A stretch of DNA of 64,000 nucleotides from Schizonepeta tenuifolia (GCA_029490685.1 CM055960.1:63345401-63409400), one strand, 5' to 3'. Positions 47,162 to 59,656 are shown, counted from the stretch's first letter. Notes: generated from the sequence alone by a model not told the origin. A program made the numbers and translations.

Positions 47162-49320
47162 AAAGATTAACATTTGTAAATATTTTTACCCTATGTTCTT
47201 AATCTTTCTGCCCAACACTACATAATCATTATGAGTGGGAGGGAGAGAGTATGCATTAATATTTTTAAATGTAAGTCTAAATCTAAACAAATTTCTTATA
47301 CAGGTTGAAATACCTAATTGTCATATTTGAGTAAAAATAATGTTCATTTAGAAGCTTGTACGTTTTCATCTAAGTTTAACAATAAGAATACAAATATAAA
47401 ATGTTGTCTACTGATTATTTATCCCAAATATGTTTTATATGACTTGTGACTTCTGACCACGACATGCACATAAATAAATTAATATCATTAATGTACATGC
47501 ATGCAACATTTGTGTTTAAAGAAATCAGCCTAATACACGACAATGAGAATGAATATATATATTTCGTTTTATGATTTTTCTTTTAACAATATTATATAAT
47601 AATAAGCATCAAATTGATTTTATACAACAACTCCAATATTGTATTTTGTTATGATAGATTTTATGAATTACTGAATTTCTTTGGTCGATATATCTCCAAA
47701 AGAGACTCAAACCACTTGGGATCCTTAGTCTTAAGCCACTATGTCCCACTATCAATTCAATTTCATGTGTTTTACTTTAATTTTATTTAAAACTTTTTCT
47801 TCTTATTTCTAATTAGGATTTATACTTATTTCTTTTACAATTATTTTAAACTTAATTAGTTAATAATATTGATTTGATTATTCTATAACTAATACTATTG
47901 AACACGAATCGGTATATATATATTACCACGAAATGATAGCGATATTTATTCAATCATAAGTGAAGTTATTTATTTTGTCTCATAAATAATACTCCTTCCG
48001 TCCACAAAAATTGTAAATAAATCTTTATAACACGAATTTTAATAAAAATATGGTAGATATTAAGTGAGTAGAGAGAAAGAAACTCATCATTATGAGTAGA
48101 AAAAGGATTGATTAGTGAGCTAGTAGTTGAGATTTAAGATCATATCCTAAAGTGAATAAAGAAAAATTAGTTATAATTTTTATGACAGAATAAAAATGGG
48201 AACTAACTATAATACAAGAGAAGTTGTAAATAAAAAAAGTTGATATAGCAGGAAGTCGTGTTGTTGATGATGGAGTATCTCTTTGTCTTTGGATACCGTA
48301 GCAAGAACACCCCCACACCCCACCCCCCCCCCCCACCCCCACCCCCCCCCACCCCCCCACACGCACTTGTATGAAAAAAGAAAAAAAAAGAAAAAAAAAG
48401 TGTATAGTAGTAATGTTTAGATCAAGTAGGGAAGGGATCATGAGTATAATACAATACATAATTATATCTCCTCTTCTTCTACTTACTTTGAAGGTCAAAA
48501 AATAAAAAAATAACAAAGAACAGGCCTTGCCATTTTTATAATTTCTGCTTACATTCTCCTTATTTTGAAATAGAATCTTGTGTCAAATTGTATGAGGGGT
48601 TAAAATTCATAGGATGGTCAAGGATTTAGATCCAAATATAGGGCGAATTATTTAATTTATGTTCAATATTCTTAATTTAAAATCATACTCGATTTATTGG
48701 ATTGATTTCTTAATATTACTCAACAGAGAGCATTTCCAGTTGAATCAGCGAACTGAAAACTTTGAATAATTCATTTTTAGAAGCTGATCAGCTAAGGTTT
48801 ATTTGTTAATTATGGAAAGGAAACAAATATTCCGGGATAATTATGGTGATGCCTATTAATTTAGGGTAAGAAAATTGATGATTATCAAATACTAAATGGC
48901 AAGAGAGAAAATCGTGGCCTAATTTATGTGAATTTCTGACTTACTACGAGTACTGGTACGGAGATCTGAATATTCTTGTAACTAAAGGAAGTATCCATAA
49001 AATATTTATATTATTCAATTATGTTAGTGTACGTATTTTTTTGCTTAGAAACAGGTACTAATAAACTTAAAACGCAACAATGTAATTGAGAACTATTGTA
49101 TAATTTCCCTAAACAGGTATCACTATATTGTTGTATAGTAAACTGTAATAATTTAATGTATTAATATTCAATACATAAACTAAATAAATTTGATTTACCG
49201 TTAAATCTGGATTACTTATTAACAAAAACCAACTGTCCAAATTTTTCATATTCCGGCGTAAGAAAGCATTCTTATTTCCTGTATACGGATTGGTGATACA
49301 TTGATTTAAAGTTGGTGATA

Positions 49321-49363
<43 letters not shown>

Positions 49364-49500
49364 TATAAAAAAATTCGCTTCTGAAAAAAATGAGAAAAAG
49401 CTGGGCAAATTTTTAGGAATATTGGGAGAGGATTAAAGTAAAAAATAAATAACGATCTTGAATCAAATCAAAAGGAAAAAGACAATAAAATACGGAAATT
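47162..49500. other. AT-rich intergenic DNA with simple repeats
   Basis: A one-ended Stowaway-like start (CTCCTTCCGTCCAC) is at 47992. A C-rich homopolymer tract is at 48309-48361. An (ATT)n run is at 49321-49364. No gene supported. Confidence 0.6.
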
Positions 49501-49505
49501 AAGTA

Positions 49506-49790
49506 CTCCCTCCGTCCCACCGAATACGATCTGTTTTTCATTTTGGGACGTCCCATCATACTTGGTCTGTTTCCTTTAAAGGAAATAATTAGTTTATATA
49601 CATGACCCACCATTTCATCTAAACCCCACTAACTTACTCTCACTATACATTCAACCATCCATCAATAATTTTATTAACATTATAAAATATTGCATTCACA
49701 CTACAATAAACACTTTCTTTATACTAAATACTCTTTTTCTTAGTCTCTGTGCCCATACGAACTAGACCGTATTCGGCGGGACGGAGGGAT
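49506..49790. mobile_element. Stowaway-like MITE in the DUF1645 promoter
   Basis: Starts CTCCCTCCGTCCCACCGAAT and ends CGGCGGGACGGAGGGAT, with TA at 49504-49505 and 49791-49792. Same family as 23355-24003. It ends only about 65 bp before the TATA box of the downstream gene. Confidence 0.88.
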
Positions 49791-49837
49791 TAGCTATTTT
49801 TGCTGTGAGTAATAAATGGGAACCAATAATGTTACAG

Positions 49838-49861
49838 CACGTGGTAGCATCGACTATATAA
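49838..49861 (+). promoter_or_regulatory. G-box and TATA box of the DUF1645 gene
   Basis: CACGTG at 49838-49843 and TATATAA at 49855-49861, about 100 bp before the ATG. A CCAAT element lies at 49822-49826. A G-box would suit the stress or ABA response reported for some DUF1645 genes; that link is inferred. Confidence 0.6.
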
Positions 49862-49962
49862 TTCCCATTCCATTCATCACCAAATAATATCCCCTTTCTC
49901 CCGAAATATAGAAAACAAATTTTACAGCAATCTCCACACCTCCTTGTCTCTAAACACAAATC

Positions 49963-51000
49963 ATGGAAGAAGAGATCGAAAACCCCACCGCCACCGCCGC
50001 CGCGCTTGATTTCACCGATGACATTGACAGCTGCTGCTCCACTCCCTACGTCAGCGCTCCTTCCAGCCCCGGCCGCGGCACTCCGCTCTCTGGATTTTAC
50101 TATAGTGCCCCTGCCAGTCCCATGCATTTCGTGCTCTCCACCGCCGCTCTTAAATCCTACCCCTCCGCCGCCGCCAAGGCCACGGACGACACTTGCTCCT
50201 ACGAGTTCGATTTTTCGGCAACTATGCCTTCCACCGCCGCCGCCTCACCGGAGCACATGACCTCCGCCGACGAGTTATTCTTCAACGGCCAGATCCGGCC
50301 GATGAAACTCTCCACTCACCTCCAGCGCCCTCAGATTCTCGATCCGCTGATAGAATCGGACGACGTCGTCTTCGAAGACGACCACGCCTTCGCCCGCGGC
50401 AGGGATTTGAAGCTCCGCGCCGGATCCCTGCGGCGGCGGACCAGATCCATGTCGCCGATGCGGGGCCAAACGACGCCGTTCGACGTCTGCGAGATATCTA
50501 ACACCGAGGAAATTGAGCAATCCGGAGACATCCTCGTCGCCGCCGACAATGCGGAGGAAGAGAAAGGGGCCGACGGAGCGACGCCGTGCGCGTCGAGGTC
50601 GTCGTCGGCGGGGAGGAGCTCGAAGCGGTGGGTATTTCTAAAGGAATTCCTGTACAGAAGCAAAAGCGAAGGGCGAAATGAAGGGCACAAATTTTGGGGA
50701 TCTTTGTCGTTCTCGCCGGTGAATAAGGAAAAAAAAATGGCGCCAATAGCGAGCAATGCCAAGGTGAAGGAGGGGAAAAAGAAGGCTGTGAATAAAAATG
50801 ATGGCGGTAAGAGGAGGGTGATCTCGCCGTCGGCGCATGAACTGCATTACGCGGCGAAGAGGGCGCAGGCGGAAGAAATGAGGAAGAAGACGTTCCTGCC
50901 ATACCGGCAGGGACTGTTGGGGTGCCTGGGGTTCAGCTCCAAGAGCTATGGTACCATGAATGGCTTTGCTAGAGCATTCACTACTGTTTCTTCTAGGTAA
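49963..51000 (+). CDS. DUF1645 family protein
   Basis: Single-exon gene of 345 residues with the GC-rich codon use common in intronless plant genes. Family blocks appear in order: STPYVSAPSSPGRG and FYYSAPASPM near the start, YEFDFSA, then ADELFFNGQIRPMKL (about residue 105), a KRWVFLKEFLYRSKSEG block (about 225), and the conserved C-terminal helix HELHYAAKRAQAEEMRKKTF followed by LPYRQGLLGCLGFS. The biochemical role of DUF1645 is not settled; a rice member affects grain length and stress tolerance. The ATG is the first in the transcript predicted from the TATA box. No lesion seen. Confidence 0.93.
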   Translation: MEEEIENPTATAAALDFTDDIDSCCSTPYVSAPSSPGRGTPLSGFYYSAPASPMHFVLSTAALKSYPSAAAKATDDTCSYEFDFSATMPSTAAASPEHMTSADELFFNGQIRPMKLSTHLQRPQILDPLIESDDVVFEDDHAFARGRDLKLRAGSLRRRTRSMSPMRGQTTPFDVCEISNTEEIEQSGDILVAADNAEEEKGADGATPCASRSSSAGRSSKRWVFLKEFLYRSKSEGRNEGHKFWGSLSFSPVNKEKKMAPIASNAKVKEGKKKAVNKNDGGKRRVISPSAHELHYAAKRAQAEEMRKKTFLPYRQGLLGCLGFSSKSYGTMNGFARAFTTVSSR

Positions 51001-51891
51001 CAAAAAAAATTTAAACACATATATATCGAGAGTCGTATGGTTAATTTGTATCTTAATCATTCTAACACTATCGATATACATACATTTTGATTTCGCGCCA
51101 TAGATGGACATGGATTAGAGGAATAGAAATCAATAAAGATGGACACAGATTATTGCTAATACAGTACATTATAATTATGAAGACTTTTATATGTTTGGAT
51201 TTTCGATATTCATTCTTCAATTCTGATTCCCTACAGCATTGAATTAGATGGTTGTAATAATATCACTAAATTACAAATCGCTAACATGTGCATGTGCTTT
51301 TTATTTGAGTTATTGATGCGTTAGTTATTTAACGTATTTAATTGCAAATTAATACCCACTCTTTCATGTCTTTTGCAATTTAGACTGAAATTTTTTAATG
51401 TTGCAAATAAATACACAATCTTTACAATATTTGTATATTTGACCTACAATATTTTTATTTGTTTGGCATTTCAATTAACGATGTGCATTCCATCGAGTTT
51501 TGTTTTGTATATACTACATCATCACAAATCTTTTTGTTTGTTTTGTATATACTACATCATTTTTATTTGTTTTGTATATACTACATCATTTTGAAGGATG
51601 TGGTTGATAAATTATGGTTCTTATCAATCCTATTTTTTTTTTTTTTGTAATATTTAATAATATTAAACTATGTGGTTCTGAGATAGTTATGATGACTTCA
51701 TGTATACATAGCAAAACATATTCCACAACGGTAGTGAATGCGTCTAATTTAGTTTGTTGGTGACCGGAAAAAATAGAGTAAGTCGAATTCGCTTGAAATT
51801 ATAAGTTCACTCTAAATGTACAATACATGAAATGTTGGGGTAGGTTGGGTATAAATTTAAATTAATCAACTCTTCAAATAAGAAAAAAGAA

Positions 51892-51922
<31 letters not shown>

Positions 51923-52320
51923 CACTCTTTCAATTGATAACAGATATAATAACTGGGCTACCTAATCGGAGAACATAACGACCTGCATTTAATTCATGAA
52001 TGAAGACATTTGTACAACAGTTGTCCGGATAACAACAACGGTGTAATATTTTTATAATTAAATAATCTTTCAAAATTTTTAATAATTAATATAATTAGTG
52101 TTTTGTTTATAATACTTTTTTCCACCTAATTATATGTTAATCGTTAAATTTAATTAATATTAGAAACTCGTATACAATTAAGTGAAAAGGGTGTTATAGA
52201 CAAAACACTAATTATACTACTATTAATTATTGAAAAAACTTGAAAAAATATTTAATGAAGAATATGTCACCTTTGGACAATTATTGTCCAAATATCAATA
52301 CTCTTAATTTATTGACAAAA
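51001..52320. other. AT-rich intergenic DNA
   Basis: Short direct repeats of TTTTGTATATACTACATCAT lie at 51502-51590 (three copies). There is a poly-A/(CA)n run near 51880-51920. No gene. Confidence 0.65.
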
Positions 52321-52321
52321 A

Positions 52322-53042
52322 CTCCCATGCGGCAGTGTCGCACAACATGCGACCGCGCGTGGCGCGTGCACTGCACACGCCAGCTTGCCACGGGCGGCAT
52401 GTGTTGTGCACGCGCCCGTATATATATATTTTTTTTCATTATTTTTTTTAAATTCCAGATTTTTTTCCTTATTTTTTTTGTTTGCCTCTTCGTTTTTTTG
52501 TTTGCCACTTTTTCTTTGATCAAGATTCGAGCGAGGGGAGCCGAAGGCTTCGGAGTGAGCTGAAATATCCAAATTATTGTCCGATAATTATCCTTATATT
52601 AGTAATTTGAGCAAAGACGGAGACGTAAAATCGAGGCCGAAGGCTTCGCCAGGAAAAGAAAAATTGGAAATTAAAAATACTCCCTCCGTCCCACTTAACT
52701 TGTCTCACTTTCTATTTTGGGTGTCCCACTCTACTTGTCTCACTTTCCATTTAAGGAAATAATTAAGAAATCACTTTATTCATTTTATATCACTTCAAAC
52801 CACTTTATGTCACATAAAAAACACTTCATATCACTTTATCAATTAAAAAATATTTCATATCACTTTATTAACTACATTAACCATATCCTTTATATTTAAT
52901 CTCTTTTTTCTTAATTTTCGTGCCGGAAACAAGTAAGACAAGTAATGTGAAACGGAGGGAGTATATATATGTATATATATTCGGGCACGTGCTATGCACA
53001 CGCCACGCGCGGTTATACAACTTGCGATCTGTCGCATGGGAG
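52322..53042. mobile_element. GC-ended TIR repeat, copy 2 (with nested Stowaway)
   Basis: Ends CTCCCATGCGGCAGTG and the inverse of CTCCCATGCGACAG, followed inward by CCGCGCGTGGCG on both sides (arms of about 70 bp). The body shares AAGATTCGAGCGAGGGGA and the TTTGCCTCTTCGTTTTT tract with 22866-23290. No coding capacity. Superfamily unknown. Confidence 0.65.
52680..52961. mobile_element. Stowaway-like MITE nested in the GC-ended repeat
   Basis: Starts CTCCCTCCGTCCCACTTAAC and ends GTGAAACGGAGGGAG, with TA at 52678-52679 and 52962-52963. Confidence 0.88.
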
Positions 53043-53332
53043 AGTTTCTCTAATTTATTTTACTTAATAAATTGATAAAGTAAAACATAAATAGGCCGGT
53101 CCACTTGGAAAGATAATAAGTTCAGCCGTCTCGTAGGATTTTCTTAGAATAGAACTTACGTAGTATATTTTCCTTAGCGTATCATTATAGAAAAGGATTA
53201 AGACCAAGAATCTTAACTTATGTTAATTTGCAACAGTGTCGAGGTTATGATGTACTACATCTACATCAATCAATTAAACATGGGCTGCTTGACTGAGATT
53301 GAGGTAATTCAGATCCTATGTTACTATGCACA

Positions 53333-53575
53333 ATCTTCTTTTTCTTTTTTCTTTTTTCTTTTTTTTATGTCGTGGAAACTCGCAGTCGCTAGTTTCGGTG
53401 CGTACTGATTAAACCCCGTCCCTTGTGCAGTAGCCTGCAAACCATATAGGACAGATAAACCATATTTTTCAAGTACAAGTGTGACAAGCTCGACTTATAA
53501 AGGCATGTCATGGGATTCGAATCTGAGACCTTTCAGTCTCAGACTCTCACTTTTACCACTAAGCCATCCCTAAAA
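53333..53575 (-). mobile_element. tRNA-derived SINE, copy 1
   Basis: On the minus strand the head reads GGGATGGCTTAGTGGTAAAA (A box) and AGATTCGAATCCC (B box). The body ends GATTTCC/GTTTCCACGA-TATAAA-like and then an A-rich tail with G interruptions. The head and tail match the copy at 54238-54447 in the other orientation. Confidence 0.75.
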
Positions 53576-53833
53576 GAACGCTATACACAATTTAAAATAA
53601 GAAAATATAATAAGAAAATTTAAAATACTCATGTAGTAGTACTACACACTCAAAGTCAAATTAGTTGACTCTATTCACATACCACCGTATGGTCCCATAT
53701 CTAGAAATCGATCTATTCTATCAAATGAAGTATTTTATTAAATAATAAAATAAAATAAAGGTAAGTCCTTCAAAAGATATGGAGTATTTTTGTGTGTGAA
53801 GTTGATGTTGGTATTTTAAGTAAAATTTAGAGG

Positions 53834-53931
53834 CGATCACAAAGCGCAGCTTAGAGGGTAAGATGCTCTCCCTCTAATCAAAAGGTAGGGGATTCGAGTC
53901 ATGTGTGTAAATGAAAAAAAAAAAAAAAAGA
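53834..53931 (+). mobile_element. Short tRNA-like SINE with target duplication
   Basis: About 98 bp: a tRNA-like head with AGCTTAGAGGGTAAGATGCT (A box) and GGGGATTCGAGTC (B box), then an A-tail. It is flanked by a 14-bp duplication GTAAAATTT(A/G)GAGG (53820-53833 and 53932-53945), one mismatch. The cloverleaf is too imperfect for a working tRNA. Confidence 0.7.
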
Positions 53932-54237
53932 GTAAAATTTGGAGGTAAGTCCCTCAAATTGGTTTTACAATGCAAAATGAAAACTGATTTTATCATAAAC
54001 GATATTGTTTCGTCCAATGCATTTAAATAACTAAAATTATTTCAATTAGATTTGTTCGAGTCTAAAATTTATACTGTATTTAATTCTGATTAAATTTGAC
54101 AAATGGTAATTTTATATATTTAAAATTGTTTATTATAATATTCTATCAACCATAACAAAAGCCCTCATGAAGTGCTAGCTTGTCTAACCCAAAGCATCAT
54201 CCCAAAGAATGAGAAGATCTAATCTAGTTCCCTTAAA

Positions 54238-54447
54238 GATGGCTTAGGGTAAAATGAGTTGTTTGAGACTGAAAGGTCTCGGGTGTCAAATCCATTAATA
54301 CATCTATAGGTCGAATATGTCATATTTGTACTTTAAAAGTGTTATATATATGACTTGTGTGACTTGCAAGCTATTGTATAAGGGCAGAGGTTTACTCGAT
54401 GTACACCGAATGTAGCGATTGCAGATTTCCACGATATAAAAAGAAAG
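54238..54447 (+). mobile_element. tRNA-derived SINE, copy 2
   Basis: Same family as 53333-53575 in the plus orientation. It has AGATGGCTTAGGGTAAAATG, TGAGACTGAAAGGTCTCGGG, a body with GTGACTTGCAAGCTA, and the end TTTCCACGATATAAAAAG. More diverged in the B box. Confidence 0.72.
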
Positions 54448-54449
54448 GA

Positions 54450-57270
54450 TCTAATCTAATCTAATCCATCTACAAAGCCTAAACAGTTCAAATAAAGTTC
54501 TAGTTGACACACCATGCATATATATGATTTGATTTTAATTTGATTTTATTTTTTATTTTGGAAAGATATGAACTCTAGATCTCAACTTACATACTAAAGT
54601 CTACACTATTTGTATGTCTCCTAGAGGATGTGTATTATTTGATTTTATAAGTTTCCTATATATCCATATTATGTATATATATATGTATTAAAAATAATGC
54701 ATTAATTCAGTTTTGATAATGAGAAGAGAATTAAAGACAAGTGTCCTTGCATGGGCCTGAGTCCTAGTGGAAGTTTCAAGTTGTAATGTACAAATCACAT
54801 TCACATGGGTATTTGGTGGAATCTATCCGATGCTTGTCGAGGACGATGACCTAATCCTCTCTTAATTATTGCTAATTGACATTTACCACTTTCGTAAGCA
54901 TTTTTGTCTTTGCCTATATATATATATATATGTTCCCCCTCAAAAAAAAGGTACTCCTATATTACAAAGTGACCAAAAGGGATAAGGGATATAAATATGA
55001 TGGAGTAGTTAGGAGTTATGAGGCATATTGTCTACAGACTATCACATTACTATTTACTAAGTTGTATGCAGCAAATCATATTGTGTTTGGACTTTGGAGA
55101 TGTTGACATATTATATATACTTGGAGTTATCAATGGTTAAGTCGGGGCCGGCCTAATCGGTTCTGGATTTGAAAACAAATTTATATAGAATATTGGAGCT
55201 CATTTCAAGTAGAATTTAATTTGCTAAATCAGATCAGCTCATTTCACATACCTATGTGTGTTTTTGTAGCAGGTAAATTCAAGTCTTTGTTAAAAGTTTA
55301 CAAAATCACACATGAAAGATAAATCACCACCTAAAGAATCAAATGTGACAGCATGCTCGAAATAAAATACCACATGTTGATTAGTGAGCATGCAAAATAA
55401 AATTAAGTGCTCTCTTCACCAACAAGAGAAGTTGGACGCCTCCTTGGAACAACATACACTAGTTGTAGACTCAAGAGTGATTTTTGTCACTAATTACTCT
55501 GAAATTTGGCATGCTCATGTATATTCGAAATAGAAAATATTGTGCCTTCTCTTCCTAGCCACACTTGACAATTGTTGGAATTCACGATCATCCATATATA
55601 ATTAAATAATTTCTTATAATATCATCACTAGCTGCACCATCAAAAATTCATAATTAAATGGCGATAAATTAATTAATCATAATAATTACATGATGATGTT
55701 AGAATGGTGATGGTTACATTTCAACCCCCAGCTAGAGTCGCAAGCAATAATCGCAATGCAACAAATAGAGGGTTATGAGTCTGTTTTTGTATGAAAGGGA
55801 AAGGATAAGATATATACTCCATAATTGTGTCCTTGCCATAAACTCTGCAACACTCCTTTATGAACTCCAGCTGCATGTGACACCTCTGCCCGACTTATTT
55901 AATTTCTTCTAATTCATTTACACAATTCATGAATTTCAATGGAAATAATATATATAATTATATATTACAATGATTTTTTTATTATCTATAAAAGCGATAA
56001 TATTCTTTCTTTTCTTTTCTTTTTTTTTTAAAAAAAATCATGCGATAGTATTATTAAAGATAGTGGGTTATAAGTTATAACGTAAATTATTATTTGGTGA
56101 ATTGTGTGCCGGCAAATATAGCTGGTTCCACAGATGAGAAGGGCCCAATAGCTGCAGTCGAATATAATAATTATTATATGGAGTGTCACTATTAGTTATA
56201 TAGGCTTATAGCAGTAGTATTTATTAACAGATCGCGATATATATAAATGGAGATTACGATTAGTGGTTGGAATCAGACATCATGTTTTCATAATATACAA
56301 TCCGTCTAAATCTTCCATGGCCTTATATCTGTTATCCTGCCTTTCAGGAAATAAAATAAATAAACATTACAAGATTATGATATCTTTTTTATCAGACTGA
56401 GGATTTAACGTTTTGTTTTATTTCTAATTTTGACTACTTTATTTCATGTACGCATAATCACCTGATTATAAATACTAAATACATCATTAAATACTAACAT
56501 GAGCGGCCTACGACCAAGACTAATCTAGGCCCATCCTAGGTTCGAGTAACTTTTATTTATTATCTTACTTATAACCAGTATAATATAATACCAACTAGCG
56601 TATAACATGTAGAAAATCGACGAGAAATTATATTTAAGAAAATTAATAAAATTATTAGATAGTAATATGTAATAAATTTAACAAAAATTACTTATTAATT
56701 ATTTTTGTGTTATCATTTGATTATGCAATCTACTAAATTCGTTTAGAATTTATATGTATTTAAACATTTCTCAAATTCAATTAAAATAAAATTATCACAT
56801 GTTTAAGTCTCAAACTCATTTAGTAATGTCTGTTAAAAATTCTAATCTAAACTACCCTCATTTCTTTGATAATTTTCAAAACTTTATTCTTCTCCAAAAT
56901 CAATGTGGACAAAAACATATTTGTTTTTCAAAGAGATTGTTACATGTCGACTTTGTATGAAAATTGAGATAGATCCTTTTCATTGCAATACTTCTTGCCT
57001 CACATTGATTTAGAAAAGAAAATAATTTTGAAGATTGTCTACAGGAATGAAACCGATCATAAATACCCTACATAATGAGTTCAACATAAGATAAACAAAA
57101 ATTAAAAAAGTTGAATCACCACTTTGCAATCATCCCGTCTACTCCACGGCTCCGATCCAAAACCGGTCCATTAACTACAATATTGATTTTGTAGAAAATA
57201 ATAGTAAAAGATAAAAAAGTTAAATTTCAACTATAAATTTGAAATTGCATAATTTATTAATGAGACAACT
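54450..57270. other. AT-rich intergenic DNA
   Basis: No gene, RNA or clear repeat recognised in 2.8 kb. (TA)n runs lie near 54920 and 56240. Confidence 0.55.
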
Positions 57271-57439
57271 TATGAAATACCCATAATGAGGATAAAAATC
57301 CAATATGTAGCCACTTTAAAAAAAAAAACAAACAATTTTTAGCCATTTTTTTTAATTTGGGACAAAAATACCCTTAATGAAGGGTGCGCGGGTCGGGTTA
57401 GGACGCGGGTCGGATCGGATTCGGGTACAAAAAGTCGGG

Positions 57440-58480
57440 CACTTTTGACACTAATTAGTGCCAAAGTGCTAAAGTGCCAAAGTTACTTTGGCACTAATAT
57501 GGTCATTAGTGCCAAAGTACCAAAGTACTAAATTACTTAGTATTTTTTTTGTGCTTTCTGTTGGTACTTTAGCACTAATATGGTCATTAGTGTCAAAGTA
57601 CCAAGTGACATAGTTTTTTTTTGTGCTTTTTGTTGGTACTTTGGCACTAATATGGTCATTAGTGCCAAATTACCAAGTTACGTAGTTTTTTTTTGTACTT
57701 TCTGTTGGTACTTTGGCACTAATATGGTCATTTGTGCTTTCTGTATGATTGTCTACTCATGAGTGGCACTCATGTAGGCTGTTCATGTATGAATGACTAT
57801 TCATGGGTGGCAATCATGTAGGTTGTTCATGTATGATTGTCTACTCATGGGTGGCACTCATGTGTGTTGTTCATGTATGATTGTCTACTCATGGGTGACA
57901 CTCATGTATGATGTTCATGTATTATAGGCTATTCATGGGTGGTACTTATGTAGGCTCTTCATGTATGATTGTCTACTCGTGGGAGGCACTCATGTATGTT
58001 GTTCATGTATGATAGGCTACTCATGGGTGACACTCATGTATGTTGTTCATGTATGATAGGCTACTCATGGGTGGTACTTTGGCACAAATTAGTGCATCTT
58101 AGTGCGAAAGTACCAAATATACTTGGCAAGATTTTGAATTTTGTTGGTACTTTGGCACTAAAATGCACCAATTAGTGCCAAAGTACCAAACATACTTGGC
58201 AAGATTTTGAATTTTGTTGGTACTTTGGCACTAAGATGCGCCAATTTGTGCCAAAGTACCAAACATACTTGGCAAGATTTTGAATTTTGTTGGTACTTTA
58301 GCACTAAAATGCACTAATTAGTGCCAAAGTACCAAACATACTTGGCAAGATTTTGAATTTTGTTGGTACTTTGGGACTAATATGGTCAATAGTGTCAAAG
58401 TACCAAGTTACGTATTTTTTTGTGCTTTCTGTTGGTACTTTGGCACTAATATGGTCATCAGAACCAAAGTACCAAATTAC
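57440..58480. repeat. Inverted-motif and tandem array inside the Pack-MULE
   Basis: Many TTGGTACTTTGGCACTAA and TTAGTGCCAAAGTACCAA copies form inverted pairs. They are spaced by TTTTTTTTGTGCTTTCTG (left part) or ACATACTTGGCAAGATTTTG (right part). Between them, 57741-58075 is a 44-bp tandem repeat of about 7.6 copies (TGTATGATTGTCTACTCATG...). Non-coding. Confidence 0.93.
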
Positions 58481-58925
58481 AACAGATCTGGAGATCAAAA
58501 ATGTAAAAAATTCACCACAATTACAAGAGATCAAAATTACACTTAATTAAAGCTCAAAATGAAAAATGCAGCAGCAAATAGCATTAAACTCAATCCTAAT
58601 GAAAAATTTACACTCAATTATAGCTCAAAATGAAAAATGAACCAGCAGTTAGCATCATATAAACTCAATCCTAAAGAAAATAAGGAGTGCTTCTCTCTCT
58701 CTCTCTCTAGGAGAAAAGGGCGAGCACAACTCTATTTATCGAAATAGGTCGATTTACACAACGACAGCGACGAACGGCGACATCAATTTGAAGCAAAATA
58801 CATAGAATCAAGAGAAGGACATTCATGTGAACACGTCTAAACTCCACTTCAATTTCACACTTCACCATCTCACCTTCTTCAATTATAATACTAATAACTG
58901 AAACAAATATGTTGCAAGCAACAAA

Positions 58926-59213
58926 TCAATAACCGAGTAAGTCTTGAATGCCCGTATCATCAAACGGAACACCGTAGCTAAAATCCTCGATCCTCTTCCA
59001 CGAATCAACCCGCCAACTGTAAATCTTCACCATCGACTCCTGCATACCTCCATGATCATACTCACAGAGCACTTCGACAACCTTGTAATCATCCTCGGAT
59101 TCACAATAACCAAAGCCCCATATATAGTAAAAACCCAGCTTTATAATCGTATCGATGCCTGGTTCGGGCAATTTCTTCGATTTCCTTGTGGCTGGGTTCC
59201 ATAAATACACATC
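58926..59213 (-). pseudogene. F-box-associated domain fragment
   Basis: The frame reads VYLWNPATRKSKKLPEPG, then GFGYCESEDDYKVVEV and VKIYSWRVDSWKRIEDF, the opening of the F-box-associated (FBA) domain found after F-box motifs in SCF ubiquitin-ligase receptors. No F-box precedes it and the C-terminal half is missing. It ends where the purine-permease fragment begins, so it is captured sequence. Confidence 0.8.
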
Positions 59214-59656
59214 CGGTCACCACCTACACGCTAATCTGCGCCAGCTAATTAGCGTTCAACGCCATCTTCTCCCGATTCCTCAATCGCCAGAGATTCACTC
59301 CCTACATCATAAATTCATTAGTCCTCCTCACCATCTCCTCCACGTTGCTCGTCTTCAAACCCAACTCCGGTAACTCCAGCAAGACATCCAAGCGGAAATA
59401 CGTCATCAGCTTCGTCTGCACCGCGGCCGCCTCCGCCGGCTACGCGATGATGTTGTCGCTGACGCAGTTGGCCTTCTAGAAGCTGATCAGGAAGGAGACA
59501 ATCCGCGCCGTCATCGACCTAACAATATATCAGAATCTGGTGGCGACGTTCGTTATATTGATCGGTCTCTTCGCCGGCGGCAATTGGAGGAAGCTCGAGG
59601 CAGAGATGGAGGGTTACAAATTGGGGAAAGTGTCGTACCTGATGAATCTGTTGTGA
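59213..59656 (+). pseudogene. Purine permease (PUP) fragment with two stops
   Basis: The frame stays open over 147 codons apart from TAA at 59246-59248 and TAG at 59477-59479. It reads PVTTYTLICAS, FTPYIINSLVLLTISSTLLV, KRKYVISFVCTAAASAGYAM and then ATFVILIGLFAGGNWRKLEA. This is the middle of a plant purine permease (a drug/metabolite transporter-fold carrier for purines and cytokinins). Several membrane helices are represented. Start and end of the gene are absent. The strong GC and codon bias contrasts with the flanks and marks a captured host exon. Confidence 0.85.

Noticed and set aside
50006..51111. Several plus- and minus-strand ORFs over the DUF1645 gene
   Set aside because: Shadow frames from GC-rich codon use. 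The 345-residue frame has all family blocks.
53822..53900. Functional tRNA gene
   Set aside because: A- and B-box-like sequence is present, but the stems pair poorly. A poly-A tail plus a target duplication indicates a SINE.
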